Shown one piece after another: positions 9,602-19,327 of a stretch of 64,000 bases of DNA. The position numbers and the translations under genes are program-made. Source of the stretch: Ensifer sp. USDA 6670 (GTDB taxonomy: Bacteria; Pseudomonadota; Alphaproteobacteria; Rhizobiales; Rhizobiaceae); the NCBI GenBank assembly GCA_000421085.1, contig ATWE01000011.1, positions 1 through 64,000 on the forward strand, read 5' to 3'. The notes beneath the pieces are model-generated. The model did not search any database, was not told where the DNA came from, and was given only the letters and a program-made list of their open reading frames with translations. Position 1 is the first letter of the stretch. Each line of letters opens with the position of its first letter.

Positions 9602-9626
9602 AACTTTGGCGAGGGGCAAGTGTTCC
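9602..9626 (-). promoter_or_regulatory. Candidate EcfG/RpoE2-type promoter before DUF1772-like gene ending at 9080
   Basis: Minus strand GGAAC (9626-9622), 16-nt spacer, AGTT (9605-9602), 39 nt before the ATG at 9562. Same form as the site before the convergent partner gene. Confidence 0.38.
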
Positions 9627-9738
9627 AGGAAAAAGAGAGACTATGCCGCTCGCGCGGATCTCACGGAATGTTGTTGAGAGAGGCCTCACTGCAGCCGCCT
9701 ATGTGCCGGTATGATCGCCAGAGAACGGAGATCGATCC

Positions 9739-10989
9739 ATGCACGCGAAGATGCCCGGGGGCCTGTTGGCCGGGTTCCTGCTTCTCCTCGTTCCTGCCCA
9801 AGGCTTCGGCCTCGACCTGCCGCGCTCGGGTCATCCGATATTCGATCGCGTCGTCACGCTTGTCGCCGACAACTTTCACGATCCCTCGGCGCTCGACGGC
9901 TTCGGCGCCGCGGTACGGCAGGAACTCGATGGCGGCGACCCGCTGAGCGCGAAGAGCACGGAGCCCAGGGTCGATGCTGCGGTCGAAAGAATCCTCGCGA
10001 GCCTCGACGCGTCGCATACGGCTCGCTTCACGCAGGATTCGATTGCCTATTACGAACTCGCCGACATATTCCGTTACGCTATCCGCCACGACATGAAGCG
10101 GCTGTTCGCGCCGGATGGCCGTGCCAGCTATGCCGGAGTCGGCATGGTCACACGGATGGAAAACGGCCTGCTGTTCGTCAGCGACGTCTATGACGGCTCG
10201 CCGGCCGACAAGGCGGGTATCCGGGTGGGTGACGAGGTTCTATCCGTGGACGGGGCGCCCTATCGCGAGATCGAATCCTTCCGCGACAGGATCGGGCAAA
10301 AGGTGGAGATCCGCCTGCGTCGCAATGCTGGCGCGCAACCCTTCACGACCAGTGTCGCGGTCGAGCGGCTGCGGCCTTTGCCCACGTTCGAGAAAGCGAT
10401 CGAGACCAGCGTGTCCGTCAATGAGAGCGATGGGCGGCGCATCGGTTATCTGCGTCTTTGGACGCTCTCCAGTCCCGACGGGCTCGATATCGTGGCGCGG
10501 GAACTGGCGAACGGCCGTCTCAAGGACGCCGATGGCGTCGTCGTCGATCTGCGCGGACGCTGGGGCGGCGGCCCGCCCGACGCGGCGGAACTCTTCGTCG
10601 GCGATACGCCGAACTTCAGGCTGATCTCACGCGGCGGCAAGGACATGCTCGCCAATGTCCGCTGGCGCCGCCCGGTCGTCGCCATCATAGACGAGGGATC
10701 GAGAAGCGGGCTCGAACTCTTCGCCTACGCGCTGAAGGCCAATGGTATCCCGCTCGTCGGGACGCGCACGGCGGGCGCGCTTCTCGCCGGCCGTGCCTAT
10801 CTCCTGCCGGACGACAGCATTCTGGAGCTTGCGGTTTCCGACGCGGTGATCGACGATGGCGTGCGCCTGGAGGGGCGCGGCGTCGAGCCGGACGTCACCG
10901 TTCCGTTCCCCCTGCCCTACGCCGACGGACGCGACCCGCAGCGCGAAGCCGCCATGGAGGAGATGCGGCGCATCCTCGCCAAGGGTTGA
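9739..10989 (+). CDS. Exported S41-family peptidase with PDZ domain (C-terminal processing protease-like)
   Basis: 416 residues with an N-terminal signal peptide (GGLLAGFLLLLVPAQGFG). A PDZ domain spans about 130-210 (GVGMVTRMENGLLFVSDVYDGSPADKAG). The peptidase domain follows, with the probable nucleophile serine in DEGSRSGLELF (about 315-325). The lysine of classical CtpA enzymes (FGKG) is replaced by GTRTAGALL, so this is closer to the tricorn/IRBP-like S41 branch, or has altered catalysis. Located in the periplasm. Not obviously part of an operon; GGAG precedes ATG 9739. Confidence 0.82.
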   Translation: MHAKMPGGLLAGFLLLLVPAQGFGLDLPRSGHPIFDRVVTLVADNFHDPSALDGFGAAVRQELDGGDPLSAKSTEPRVDAAVERILASLDASHTARFTQDSIAYYELADIFRYAIRHDMKRLFAPDGRASYAGVGMVTRMENGLLFVSDVYDGSPADKAGIRVGDEVLSVDGAPYREIESFRDRIGQKVEIRLRRNAGAQPFTTSVAVERLRPLPTFEKAIETSVSVNESDGRRIGYLRLWTLSSPDGLDIVARELANGRLKDADGVVVDLRGRWGGGPPDAAELFVGDTPNFRLISRGGKDMLANVRWRRPVVAIIDEGSRSGLELFAYALKANGIPLVGTRTAGALLAGRAYLLPDDSILELAVSDAVIDDGVRLEGRGVEPDVTVPFPLPYADGRDPQREAAMEEMRRILAKG

Positions 10990-11041
10990 ACCGGCGATCC
11001 GTTTCCTGAGCACGGGACCACGCGACCCGGCCCTTCCTCGT

Positions 11042-12040
11042 CTATTCGCTTTGTCGGAAGTTTCTGATTCGGTCGAAGAGCACCGCAAGCACGATGGCGC
11101 CGCCGATGAAGGTGCCCTGCCAGAATGCGTTGATCCCGAGGAGGCCGAGGCTGTTGCGGATCACCTCGATCAGCGCAGCTCCGATCAGGGCGCCGGAAGC
11201 GGTGCCGGCGCCGCCGGCAAGATTGGCGCCGCCGATGACCGCAGCGGCGATGACCTGAAGCTCCATTCCGGCGCCGATATTGGTCGTCACGGCCCCGAGC
11301 CAGCCGGTCTGGATGATGCCGGCGATGCCGGCCGCGAGCGCGGAGATCATGTATACGGCAACCTTGATCCTTCTCACCGGAACGCCGGTGAGCGTCGCCG
11401 CATGCTCGTTGCCGCCAATGGCGAAGACGTAGCGGCCGAACTTCGTCCAGCGCAGCACGAAGCCGGTGAGGAGTGCCAGCACGACCATGTAGAGCACCGG
11501 ATTGGCGATGCCGAGGAACCAGGCGCCGCCGCCAAGCGCCAGCAGCGTGTCGTGGTCCGGTCCAAACTCGAAGACGACCGTATTGTTGGAGGCGACCATC
11601 GCCAGGCTGCGCGCAATCGAGAGCATGCCGAGGGTGATCACGAAAGGCGGAAAGCCGAGATAGGCGATCATGATGCCGTTGAACGCGCCGGCGACCAGCG
11701 CCGTACCGATCGAGGCGGCAATACCCACCTCGATGCCGTAGCCGGCATGCATGACCACGGCCAGCACCATGCTGCACAGGCAGAGGACCGACCCCACCGA
11801 CAGATCGATGCCGCCGGTAATGATGACCAGCGTCATTCCGAGCGCAATGATCGCGACGAAGGTAAAATTGCGCGTGATGTTGTAGAGGTTTTTGGCCGTG
11901 GCGAAGGAGTCGGTGGCAACCGACAGGAAGAGGCAGGCGAGGATGACCGCCACCAGGACCCAGAATGCCTGGCTGGCCAACAGGAACGAGAGCCATCCCC
12001 GGTCTCTCTGTCCAACTGCTCGATCGAGCGTAATTGCCAT
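11042..12040 (-). CDS. Sugar ABC transporter permease, RbsC/FrcC type
   Basis: 332 residues with about eight to ten membrane segments and motifs of the CUT2 family (ITGGIDLSVGSVLCL and the FAIGGNEHAATLTGVPV block). It forms the membrane channel with the ATPase immediately upstream (12070-12810) and the divergent binding protein at 13228. CUT2 systems import monosaccharides such as ribose, fructose or xylose; the sugar cannot be read from sequence. Convergent with the S41 peptidase gene. Confidence 0.9.
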   Translation of the reverse strand: MAITLDRAVGQRDRGWLSFLLASQAFWVLVAVILACLFLSVATDSFATAKNLYNITRNFTFVAIIALGMTLVIITGGIDLSVGSVLCLCSMVLAVVMHAGYGIEVGIAASIGTALVAGAFNGIMIAYLGFPPFVITLGMLSIARSLAMVASNNTVVFEFGPDHDTLLALGGGAWFLGIANPVLYMVVLALLTGFVLRWTKFGRYVFAIGGNEHAATLTGVPVRRIKVAVYMISALAAGIAGIIQTGWLGAVTTNIGAGMELQVIAAAVIGGANLAGGAGTASGALIGAALIEVIRNSLGLLGINAFWQGTFIGGAIVLAVLFDRIRNFRQSE

Positions 12041-12069
12041 TGTCGACCTTCGCTTTCTTTCCGATCGGT

Positions 12070-12810
<741 letters not shown>

Positions 12811-13227
12811 AGCCGTCTAGCCTCCCGAAGCAGCGGGCCGCCTCCTCGATCGCCTGTCCCGCTTTCGCGCTCTCCCGGCAAGGCGACCGTTCCCATTTAC
12901 GCAAATGCGCGGGAAAGCGTCAATCAATAGTCCTACAAATCACTCCGTACATACGCTGAAACGCATTTTGTCATACAAATAGTCGTTGACGTGCTGTTCG
13001 CGCGGATATTAGCTAGTCGTGGGAGGAGAGCATGCTGATCCTTGCCCCCGGGGCAACGGGCAGGGTCAGGCGGCATCTCGTCGCGGCGTTGCTTGACGAA
13101 CCGCGCGCGACCGGCCGCTCTTCAATGCCTCATGGATCGACGGCTGCACGACGCCGCCGCCTACCCGAAATTCTCATATTTCAAGGCGCGGGCACGCGCG
13201 TGTCCGCTTGTTTCAAGGGAGGATGGA
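12811..13227 (+). promoter_or_regulatory. Divergent control region of the CUT2 importer, with a short NmrA-like remnant
   Basis: 417 bases between the ATPase (left) and binding-protein (right) genes. Bases 12900-13010 are AT-rich and probably hold both promoters; a TTGACG box near 12987 could serve the rightward gene. At 13032 an ATG behind a strong GGGAGGAG opens MLILAPGATGRV, then RHLVAALLDEP. This resembles the Rossmann start of NmrA/SDR proteins but runs on into unrelated residues. It may be a gene remnant or chance. Confidence 0.35.
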
Positions 13228-14217
13228 ATGAGGAAGGCACTATTGCTTGCCGTTGCCGCTCTGGCACTCAGCGCCGGAACGGCCATGGCCCAGAAGAAAC
13301 AGCTCGTCATCGTGGTGAAGGGGCTGGACAATCCCTTCTTCGAAGCGATCAATCAGGGTTGCCAGAAGTGGAACAAGGAAAATCCGGACTCGGAATACGA
13401 GTGCTTCTACACGGGTCCGGCCTCGACCTCGGATGAGGCCGGCGAGGCGCAGATCGTCCAGGACATGCTGGGCAAGGCGGAAACCGCCGCCATCGCGATC
13501 TCGCCATCCAATGCGAAGCTCATTGCGCAGACGTTGAAGACCGCCAATCCATCGGTTCCGGTGATGACCGTGGATGCGGATCTCGCCGCCGAAGACTCTG
13601 CCCTGCGCAAGACCTATCTTGGAACCGACAACTACCTGATGGGCTACCGCATCGGCGAATACATCAAGAAGGCGAAGCCCGATGGCGGCAAGATCTGCAC
13701 CATCGAGGGTAATCCCGGCGCCGACAACATTCTGCGCCGTGCCCAGGGCATGCGGGACGCCCTGACCGGCCAGAAGGGCCTGACGGAACTCAAGGGCGAA
13801 GGCAACTGGACCGAAGTGGCGGGTTGCCCGGTCTTTACCAATGACGACGGCGCCAAGGGCGTGCAGGCGATGACCGACATCCTTGCCGCCAATCCCGACC
13901 TCGATGCTTTCGGGATCATGGGCGGGTGGCCGCTGTTCGGCGCGCCACAGCCCTATCGCGATCTGTTCAAGCCGATGGCCGACAAGATCGCCAAGAATGA
14001 ATTCGTTATCGGCGCTGCCGATACGATCGGCGAGGAAGTCGCGATCGCCAGGGAAGGATTGGTCACCGCTCTCGTCGGACAGCGGCCATTCGAAATGGGC
14101 TACAAGGCCCCGCAGGTCATGCTGGACCTGATCGCCGGCAAACCGGTCGAAGACCCGGTCTTCACCGGCCTTGACGAGTGCACCAAGGAGACCGCGGATA
14201 CCTGCATCCAGAAATAG
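13228..14217 (+). CDS. Sugar ABC transporter substrate-binding protein (periplasmic-binding-protein 4/RbsB-like)
   Basis: 329 residues from ATG 13228, placed by AGGGAGG just upstream and by the signal peptide MRKALLLAVAALALSAGTAMA. A longer in-frame reading lacks any exported start. The mature protein begins QKKQLVIVVKGLDNPFFEAINQG, a typical RbsB/FrcB-like ligand-binding fold. Transcribed divergently from its ATPase and permease. In S. meliloti a comparable importer lies beside exsH; its ligand is not inferred here. Confidence 0.9.
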   Translation: MRKALLLAVAALALSAGTAMAQKKQLVIVVKGLDNPFFEAINQGCQKWNKENPDSEYECFYTGPASTSDEAGEAQIVQDMLGKAETAAIAISPSNAKLIAQTLKTANPSVPVMTVDADLAAEDSALRKTYLGTDNYLMGYRIGEYIKKAKPDGGKICTIEGNPGADNILRRAQGMRDALTGQKGLTELKGEGNWTEVAGCPVFTNDDGAKGVQAMTDILAANPDLDAFGIMGGWPLFGAPQPYRDLFKPMADKIAKNEFVIGAADTIGEEVAIAREGLVTALVGQRPFEMGYKAPQVMLDLIAGKPVEDPVFTGLDECTKETADTCIQK

Positions 14218-14227
14218 CCGGTCGAGA

Positions 14228-14266
14228 GCCGGCAGCCTGCCGCGCGCGGCGCCGCGGGCTGCCGGC
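14228..14266. terminator. Hairpin between convergent binding-protein gene and exsH
   Basis: Perfect 10-bp inverted repeat (GCCGGCAGCC, 14228-14237, with GGCTGCCGGC, 14257-14266) around a GC-rich loop, located between two convergent stops. There is no clear U-tract, so it is a likely but non-classical bidirectional terminator. Confidence 0.5.
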
Positions 14267-14282
14267 CTTCGAACTCCGTGGT

Positions 14283-15680
14283 TCAGATCTGCCAGTCCGC
14301 GTCGAGCGAATAGGCCTTGATGTAGTCGATCTTCATTTCGGACCCGTCGGCGAGCCCGTCGCTCGGCGTGCCGGCGATGCCGCCTACCGCCAGGTTGACG
14401 AGCATATACATCGGGTCGTGCATGTCGGATGGCGTATCGGCGCGCGCGATCGCCGCATCGTCGAAATACCAGACGATCTCCTCTTCCGTCCAAAGCACCC
14501 CGTATGTGTGAAAGCCGCTCGCATCGGCAACCTTCACCGCATTTTCGATGCTCGTTCTCGAGCCCGTTTCATTGGAATGCACCGTGGCGATGACCGTATT
14601 CGAGTCCTGTCCGCGCATTTCCACGACATCGAGTTCCGGCGGCCAGGAACCGTCGGCGGGCAGCAGCCAGAAGGCCGGCCAGACGCCCTGGTCGTCCGGC
14701 ATGTCCGCGCGCATTTCGAAATAGCCGTAGGTTTGGGCGAAGGACGAGTAGGTCGTCAGCATTCCGGAGGTGTAATCATAGCCGTTGATCTCGGCCTGAA
14801 TTGACTCCGACGCCGGCGCTGCCGTGATCGTCAGCACACCGTTGTTGACGGAGAAGGGGTTGGCGGAAGCGGTCGGCCCGTAGCTCGGATTGATATACCA
14901 TTGCTGTTCGCCGTTACTGGAAAGCGTCGCTCCCTTTTCCGGTGCCCACCAGAATTTGGCGTCCCAGACCCCGCTTGTGCCGTTTCGGAGCTGAAGCGTA
15001 TTGAACTCGTCCGAGAAAGTCTGAGACAGGACGGAGCGGTCGAGGCTTAGCCTGAACTGATGCGCCTGCAATTCGTCGGCGGTGGTATTCGCGAATACCA
15101 GACTCTCGCCATCGGCGAGATGGAGCCGGAGATCGGCGCCTTCCTGAGCCACATTGGACAGAATCTGCTCGAACGACGTGAAGCCGTAGCCGTCGAGGCG
15201 TACGATGTCGTCATAATTGAAATCGGTGATCAGGTCGCTTCCATTGCCTCGCGCAAACACGAAGGTGTCGGCACCGCCCGCGCCGATCAGGACATCGTTG
15301 CCGCCGCGGCCGTCGATGGTCTGCGTTCCCGACGCACCCTTTATGATGTTGTCCGTCTCATTGCCGAATGCGAAACGGCCGCTTCCCGTAACCGTGAGGT
15401 TCTCGAAATTCGCCGGCAGAGTGTAGCTCATCCACGTGCTTATCGTGTCCACGCCCTCGCCGGCCGCCTCGGACGCCCGGTTGATCGACGAATAGAGATA
15501 GTAGATGTCGTCGCCTCTGCCGCCGATCATGGTGACGTTCACGGAGCTGTCGCCCCACATGGAATCGTTGCCGGCCGTGCCATGGAGCGTGGGGCCAGAG
15601 CCGGTGGCGGAAAACCACGCAGTCGAACTGCCGCTGTAGTAAAGCGGCGTTCCAACAGCGTTCAATACGGTTTTGCTCAT
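14283..15680 (-). CDS. exsH: ExsH, secreted GH16 endo-glycanase acting on succinoglycan
   Basis: 465 residues, the length reported for S. meliloti ExsH. The first half has no Sec signal but has glycine-rich calcium-binding RTX-type repeats (MIGGRGDDIYYL near 55; GRGGNDVLIGAGGADTF near 122-140). The second half is a GH16 domain with catalytic ELDVVE at about residue 348. In S. meliloti ExsH is exported by the PrsD/PrsE type I system and cleaves nascent succinoglycan together with ExoK; that pathway is known biology, not visible here. Divergent from exsG. Confidence 0.9.
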   Translation of the reverse strand: MSKTVLNAVGTPLYYSGSSTAWFSATGSGPTLHGTAGNDSMWGDSSVNVTMIGGRGDDIYYLYSSINRASEAAGEGVDTISTWMSYTLPANFENLTVTGSGRFAFGNETDNIIKGASGTQTIDGRGGNDVLIGAGGADTFVFARGNGSDLITDFNYDDIVRLDGYGFTSFEQILSNVAQEGADLRLHLADGESLVFANTTADELQAHQFRLSLDRSVLSQTFSDEFNTLQLRNGTSGVWDAKFWWAPEKGATLSSNGEQQWYINPSYGPTASANPFSVNNGVLTITAAPASESIQAEINGYDYTSGMLTTYSSFAQTYGYFEMRADMPDDQGVWPAFWLLPADGSWPPELDVVEMRGQDSNTVIATVHSNETGSRTSIENAVKVADASGFHTYGVLWTEEEIVWYFDDAAIARADTPSDMHDPMYMLVNLAVGGIAGTPSDGLADGSEMKIDYIKAYSLDADWQI

Positions 15681-15802
15681 CGAAATGTCTCCAGTTTGAT
15701 GTTCGGTTTCCTCCGCTCACCCCGGCGCTGATCGCGTCCTCAGGCCTAATCTAGACGGGGCTGTCGTTTTAATAACCCCCAAGAGTTTGGGGGGACGGGC
15801 GC

Positions 15803-15828
15803 GGAACAAAGCAGCGATGGCCCGCGTT
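15803..15828 (+). promoter_or_regulatory. Candidate EcfG/RpoE2 general-stress promoter of exsG
   Basis: GGAAC (15803-15807), 17-nt spacer, CGTT (15825-15828), ending 31 nt before the exsG ATG. Full match to the alphaproteobacterial EcfG consensus GGAAC-N16/17-CGTT. Confidence 0.6.
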
Positions 15829-15859
15829 CTTTGAAGTTGGCGGCGGCTGCGGAGGGAAC

Positions 15860-18583
15860 ATGCACGGCGCAGAAATTCTACCCAACACCACGATTGACGA
15901 TGTCACGACTTCAAAAGCGCCCGATTATCGGGCCGTTCTCGACGCTCTCGCCGTGCCCGTCTACGCGACGGACGCCGAGGGCGTGGTAACCTATTGCAAC
16001 GCCGCGGCTGCGGCTGTTGCGGGGCGCGAGCCGGAGCTCGGCAAGGATCGCTGGTGCATCAGTTGGCAACTGAGGCGGCCGGATGGCTCGCCTCTTCCGC
16101 ACGACCAGTGCCCAATGGCGCGCGCATTGAAAGAAGGACGGCCGGTCAGGGGCGAAGAAGTAGTGGCGGTCCGGCCGGACGGCGCCTCGGTCCCGCTGCT
16201 GCCGCATCCAACTCCGATCTTCGACGACACGGGCGCATTGACCGGAGCCGTCAATGTCCTCATGGACCTCAGCGGCGCGAAGGATATGGAGCGCAGTTCC
16301 CGCTATCTCGCCGCGATCGTCGAATCTTCCGACGATGCCATCGTCGCGAAGAACCTGGACGGGATCATCACCAGCTGGAACCGCGGCGCGCAGCGGCTTT
16401 TTGGCTATGCGGCCGAAGAAGTTATCGGCCAGTCGATCACCATCCTCATACCACCAGAACGTCTGAGCGAGGAGCCCGGCATTCTCGAACGCATTCGTAG
16501 AGGCGAACTGGTCGACCATTTCGAGACCAAGCGCCGGCGCAAGGACGGGACTCTGGTGGACATTTCGCTTACCGTTTCCCCCGTCAGGGATGCCACCGGC
16601 CGCATCATCGGCGCTTCCAAGATCGCGCGGGACATCACCGAGACGAAAAGCGCGGCAGTGGCATTGGCTGCGCGCTTTCGCGAGCAGGCCGCACTGTATC
16701 GTCTGACTGAAAGGGTCCAGCGTACCAACCGGATAGAAGAGGTCTACGAGGCGACACTCGACGCCATTCAGGGCGCGTTGAATTGCGACCGAGCCTCGAT
16801 TCTGCTCTTCGATGATTCAGGGACTATGCGGTTCGTCGCCGCGCGCGGCCTTTCACAGCATTATCAGCGCGCTGTCGACGGACACTCCCCTTGGGCCACG
16901 GGAGCGAACGAACCCGAGCCGATCTTCGTCGAGAATGTCGACGACGCGGAAATCTCGCGAGAGCTGAAGGAGAGCATAGTCGCCGAAGGTATTGGCGCGC
17001 TCGGTTTCTTCCCGCTCGTCACGGAAGGGAAGCTGATAGGCAAATTCATGACCTATTACGACCGGCCACATCGCTTTGCGGAAACCGAGATCGGCATGGC
17101 GCTTACCATCGCACGGCAACTCGGTTTCAGCATCCAGCGGATGAGAGCCGAATATGCGCGGCGCCAGGCGGAAGAGCAGTTGCGCCGCAACGAGGCGAAC
17201 GAAAGGGCGCGGGCGGCCGAGTTGGCGGCGATCATGGAGGCCGTCCCGGCTTTGATCTGGATTGCGCGCACGCCGGATTGCCGCGTCATCAGCGGCAATA
17301 ACAGCTCCTACGAGATTTTGCGGCTACCGCACGACTGCAACCTTTCGATGTCGGCGCCTCCCGGCGAGCACCCCACCAACTTCCGGGTTCTCTCGGAAGG
17401 GCGCGTATTGTCGCCGGAGGAAATGCCCGTACAAAGGGCGGCGCGCGGCGAAGAGGTGCTGAACTTCGAGCAGGAAGTACGCTTCGACGACGGAAGCTCC
17501 CGTCATATCTTCGGAAACGCGACACCGTTGCGCGACGTCACAGGCGAAGTGGTCGGGGCTGTCGCTGCCGCTGTCGACATCACGGAGCGCAAGCAGGCGG
17601 AGGAGGCGCTCCAGGAAAGCGAACGGCGCCTGCAGCTTGCACTGGATGCCGGACATATGGGCGCCTGGGAGTGGAACCTCGAAACGGGCGCAGTGATCTG
17701 GTCGCCCGGGCTTGAGGCGCTTCACCGTTTCGAGCCCGGAACGTTCGGAGGAACGCTGGCCGACTTCAAGCGAGACATTCACCCGGACGATCTCCCCTCG
17801 ATCGAGTGCGAGATGGCCAGGGCCATCGAGACAGACGGAGACTACCACGTCGTCTACCGTGCTCAGCTCCCCGACGGGACCGTCCGGTGGATGGAGGCCT
17901 TCGGACAGCCTTCGCCGCGCAACGGCCCCAAGAGGCGATTGACCGGCGTCTGCATGGACATCACGGAGCGCAGGGAGGCCGAAGCGCAGCGCAATCTCCT
18001 CGTCGCCGAGCTCAGCCACCGCGTGAAGAACACGCTGGCGATCGTCGGCTCGATCGCACGACAGACCTTCTCGACCAATCCGGACGCCAAAACGGCGCAC
18101 CGTTCCTTCGATGCGCGCATAAGGGCGCTCGCGCAGACACATACGCGCCTCGCGGAGGCGAGCTGGTCTGGAGTTTCCCTGAAAACCGTGCTGTTGGACG
18201 AAGTGACGCCGTATCACGACGACAGCAGGACGAACGTGACCCTTGCGGGGCCGCCGGCGATGTTGCCGCCCAAGCATGCGCTCACCCTCGGCATGGCGGC
18301 GCACGAGCTGGCAACCAATGCCGCAAAACATGGGGCACTCTCCGTGAAGAGCGGCAAAGTCGCTATCGAGTGGATGATCGACGTGGCAAGCGAGCGGCTG
18401 CGGATCTGCTGGAGTGAGACGGGCGGACCGGCGGTTATTGTGCCCAAGCACAATGGCTTCGGGCGCCTGTTGCTCGAGCGGGTCCTCGCCTCGGATCTTG
18501 GCGGTGAAGTGCATCTCGAGTTTGCGCCCCAGGGCCTGGTTTGTACGATCGACGTTCCCTATCCGCGTGGGGGTCCGGGATGA
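15860..18583 (+). CDS. exsG: ExsG, multi-PAS/GAF HWE-family sensor histidine kinase
   Basis: 907 residues, no transmembrane segment, so cytoplasmic. Domains in order: PAS (about 22-140), PAS (145-270), GAF (278-425), PAS (452-577), PAS fold 3 (580-705) and an HWE/HisKA_2 kinase (710-900). Phospho-acceptor histidine lies in ELSHRVKN, N-box in HELATNAAKHGAL and the family-defining W-x-E in ICWSETGG. HWE kinases often feed the general stress response. Its stop overlaps exsF in ATGA, so the two are translationally coupled. GGAGG precedes ATG 15860. The symbol follows the S. meliloti exs naming as I recall it. Confidence 0.88.
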   Translation: MHGAEILPNTTIDDVTTSKAPDYRAVLDALAVPVYATDAEGVVTYCNAAAAAVAGREPELGKDRWCISWQLRRPDGSPLPHDQCPMARALKEGRPVRGEEVVAVRPDGASVPLLPHPTPIFDDTGALTGAVNVLMDLSGAKDMERSSRYLAAIVESSDDAIVAKNLDGIITSWNRGAQRLFGYAAEEVIGQSITILIPPERLSEEPGILERIRRGELVDHFETKRRRKDGTLVDISLTVSPVRDATGRIIGASKIARDITETKSAAVALAARFREQAALYRLTERVQRTNRIEEVYEATLDAIQGALNCDRASILLFDDSGTMRFVAARGLSQHYQRAVDGHSPWATGANEPEPIFVENVDDAEISRELKESIVAEGIGALGFFPLVTEGKLIGKFMTYYDRPHRFAETEIGMALTIARQLGFSIQRMRAEYARRQAEEQLRRNEANERARAAELAAIMEAVPALIWIARTPDCRVISGNNSSYEILRLPHDCNLSMSAPPGEHPTNFRVLSEGRVLSPEEMPVQRAARGEEVLNFEQEVRFDDGSSRHIFGNATPLRDVTGEVVGAVAAAVDITERKQAEEALQESERRLQLALDAGHMGAWEWNLETGAVIWSPGLEALHRFEPGTFGGTLADFKRDIHPDDLPSIECEMARAIETDGDYHVVYRAQLPDGTVRWMEAFGQPSPRNGPKRRLTGVCMDITERREAEAQRNLLVAELSHRVKNTLAIVGSIARQTFSTNPDAKTAHRSFDARIRALAQTHTRLAEASWSGVSLKTVLLDEVTPYHDDSRTNVTLAGPPAMLPPKHALTLGMAAHELATNAAKHGALSVKSGKVAIEWMIDVASERLRICWSETGGPAVIVPKHNGFGRLLLERVLASDLGGEVHLEFAPQGLVCTIDVPYPRGGPG

Positions 18584-18963
18584 ACCCGGGCGACGGATGC
18601 CGTGTGCTCGTCGTCGAGGACGAGTTTCTCGTCGCGCTGCAGATTGAAGATGATCTCGTCGCCGCCGGCTACTCGGTGATCGGCCCATTCACAAGCCTCG
18701 CACAGTCGATTTCCGCAGTCCGCGCACACCCGTTCGATATCGCGACTCTCGACCTCAACCTACGCGGCGAGTTCGCATACCCGCTCGTCGACGAACTCAT
18801 GGAGCGCGCGGTGCCGGTGCTTCTGTTGACCGGTTATGCGGCACTTGACTTGCCGGAACGATTTCGTGGCCTGCCTCGCCTGGCAAAACCCTTCGACGGC
18901 GCGCAGCTCATCCAGAAGATCAAAGGCCTTCACCCGCTCAATGGCAGCCCGGCCGGCGTGTAA
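18580..18963 (+). CDS. exsF: ExsF, single-domain response regulator (receiver only)
   Basis: 127 residues starting at ATG 18580, which overlaps the exsG stop by 4 bases. It is a lone CheY-like receiver: acidic pair in VVEDEF, phospho-acceptor aspartate in IATLDLNLRG, threonine in LLLTGYA and lysine in RLAKPFD. There is no output domain, so it probably acts by protein contact or as a phosphate sink for the cognate kinase ExsG. Single-domain receivers of this kind modulate general-stress phosphorelays in other alphaproteobacteria. Confidence 0.85.
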   Translation: MNPGDGCRVLVVEDEFLVALQIEDDLVAAGYSVIGPFTSLAQSISAVRAHPFDIATLDLNLRGEFAYPLVDELMERAVPVLLLTGYAALDLPERFRGLPRLAKPFDGAQLIQKIKGLHPLNGSPAGV

Positions 18964-19052
18964 GCCGGCCGGTGCTAGATTACAAATGGGTCTCAGTGCT
19001 GACCGATTGCTGCAGAGGGTGGCGGAACCGCGCCCCCCTTTTTCTGCCGATC

Positions 19053-19304
19053 TCACATTTCTGTGGGCAGGAAGTGGGAAAGCGGCACCTGTAGTGCGCC
19101 GGCGACGCGCTTGAGCTTCGCTGGGCTGAAGTCGGTGCCATTCTCGATATCGTTGATTTCGACGACGGCGAGGCCGCAGGTGACCGCGAGATCCTCGATG
19201 CTGTAGCCGACCGCTTCACGCGCGGCCTTGACGCGAGCGGCGATGTCGCCGTTGGGCATCGGAGCGGCTTCCTTGTCGCCAATGTTGGAGGGTGAAATAG
19301 ACAT
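19053..19304 (-). CDS. Small XRE-family helix-turn-helix regulator
   Basis: 83 residues. A helix-turn-helix (VKAAREAVGYSIEDLAVTCG, then IENGTDFSPAKLKRVAGAL) fills residues 20-75, with no sensing domain. AAGGAGA lies 7 bases before the ATG at 19304. It faces the exsGF operon tail to tail. A 7-bp inverted repeat at 19328-19345, in its own leader, is a candidate autoregulatory operator. It may be the gene called exsI in S. meliloti, but I cannot confirm that. Confidence 0.78.
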   Translation of the reverse strand: MSISPSNIGDKEAAPMPNGDIAARVKAAREAVGYSIEDLAVTCGLAVVEINDIENGTDFSPAKLKRVAGALQVPLSHFLPTEM

Positions 19305-19327
19305 AAATGTCTCCTTCTCTTGGCATG

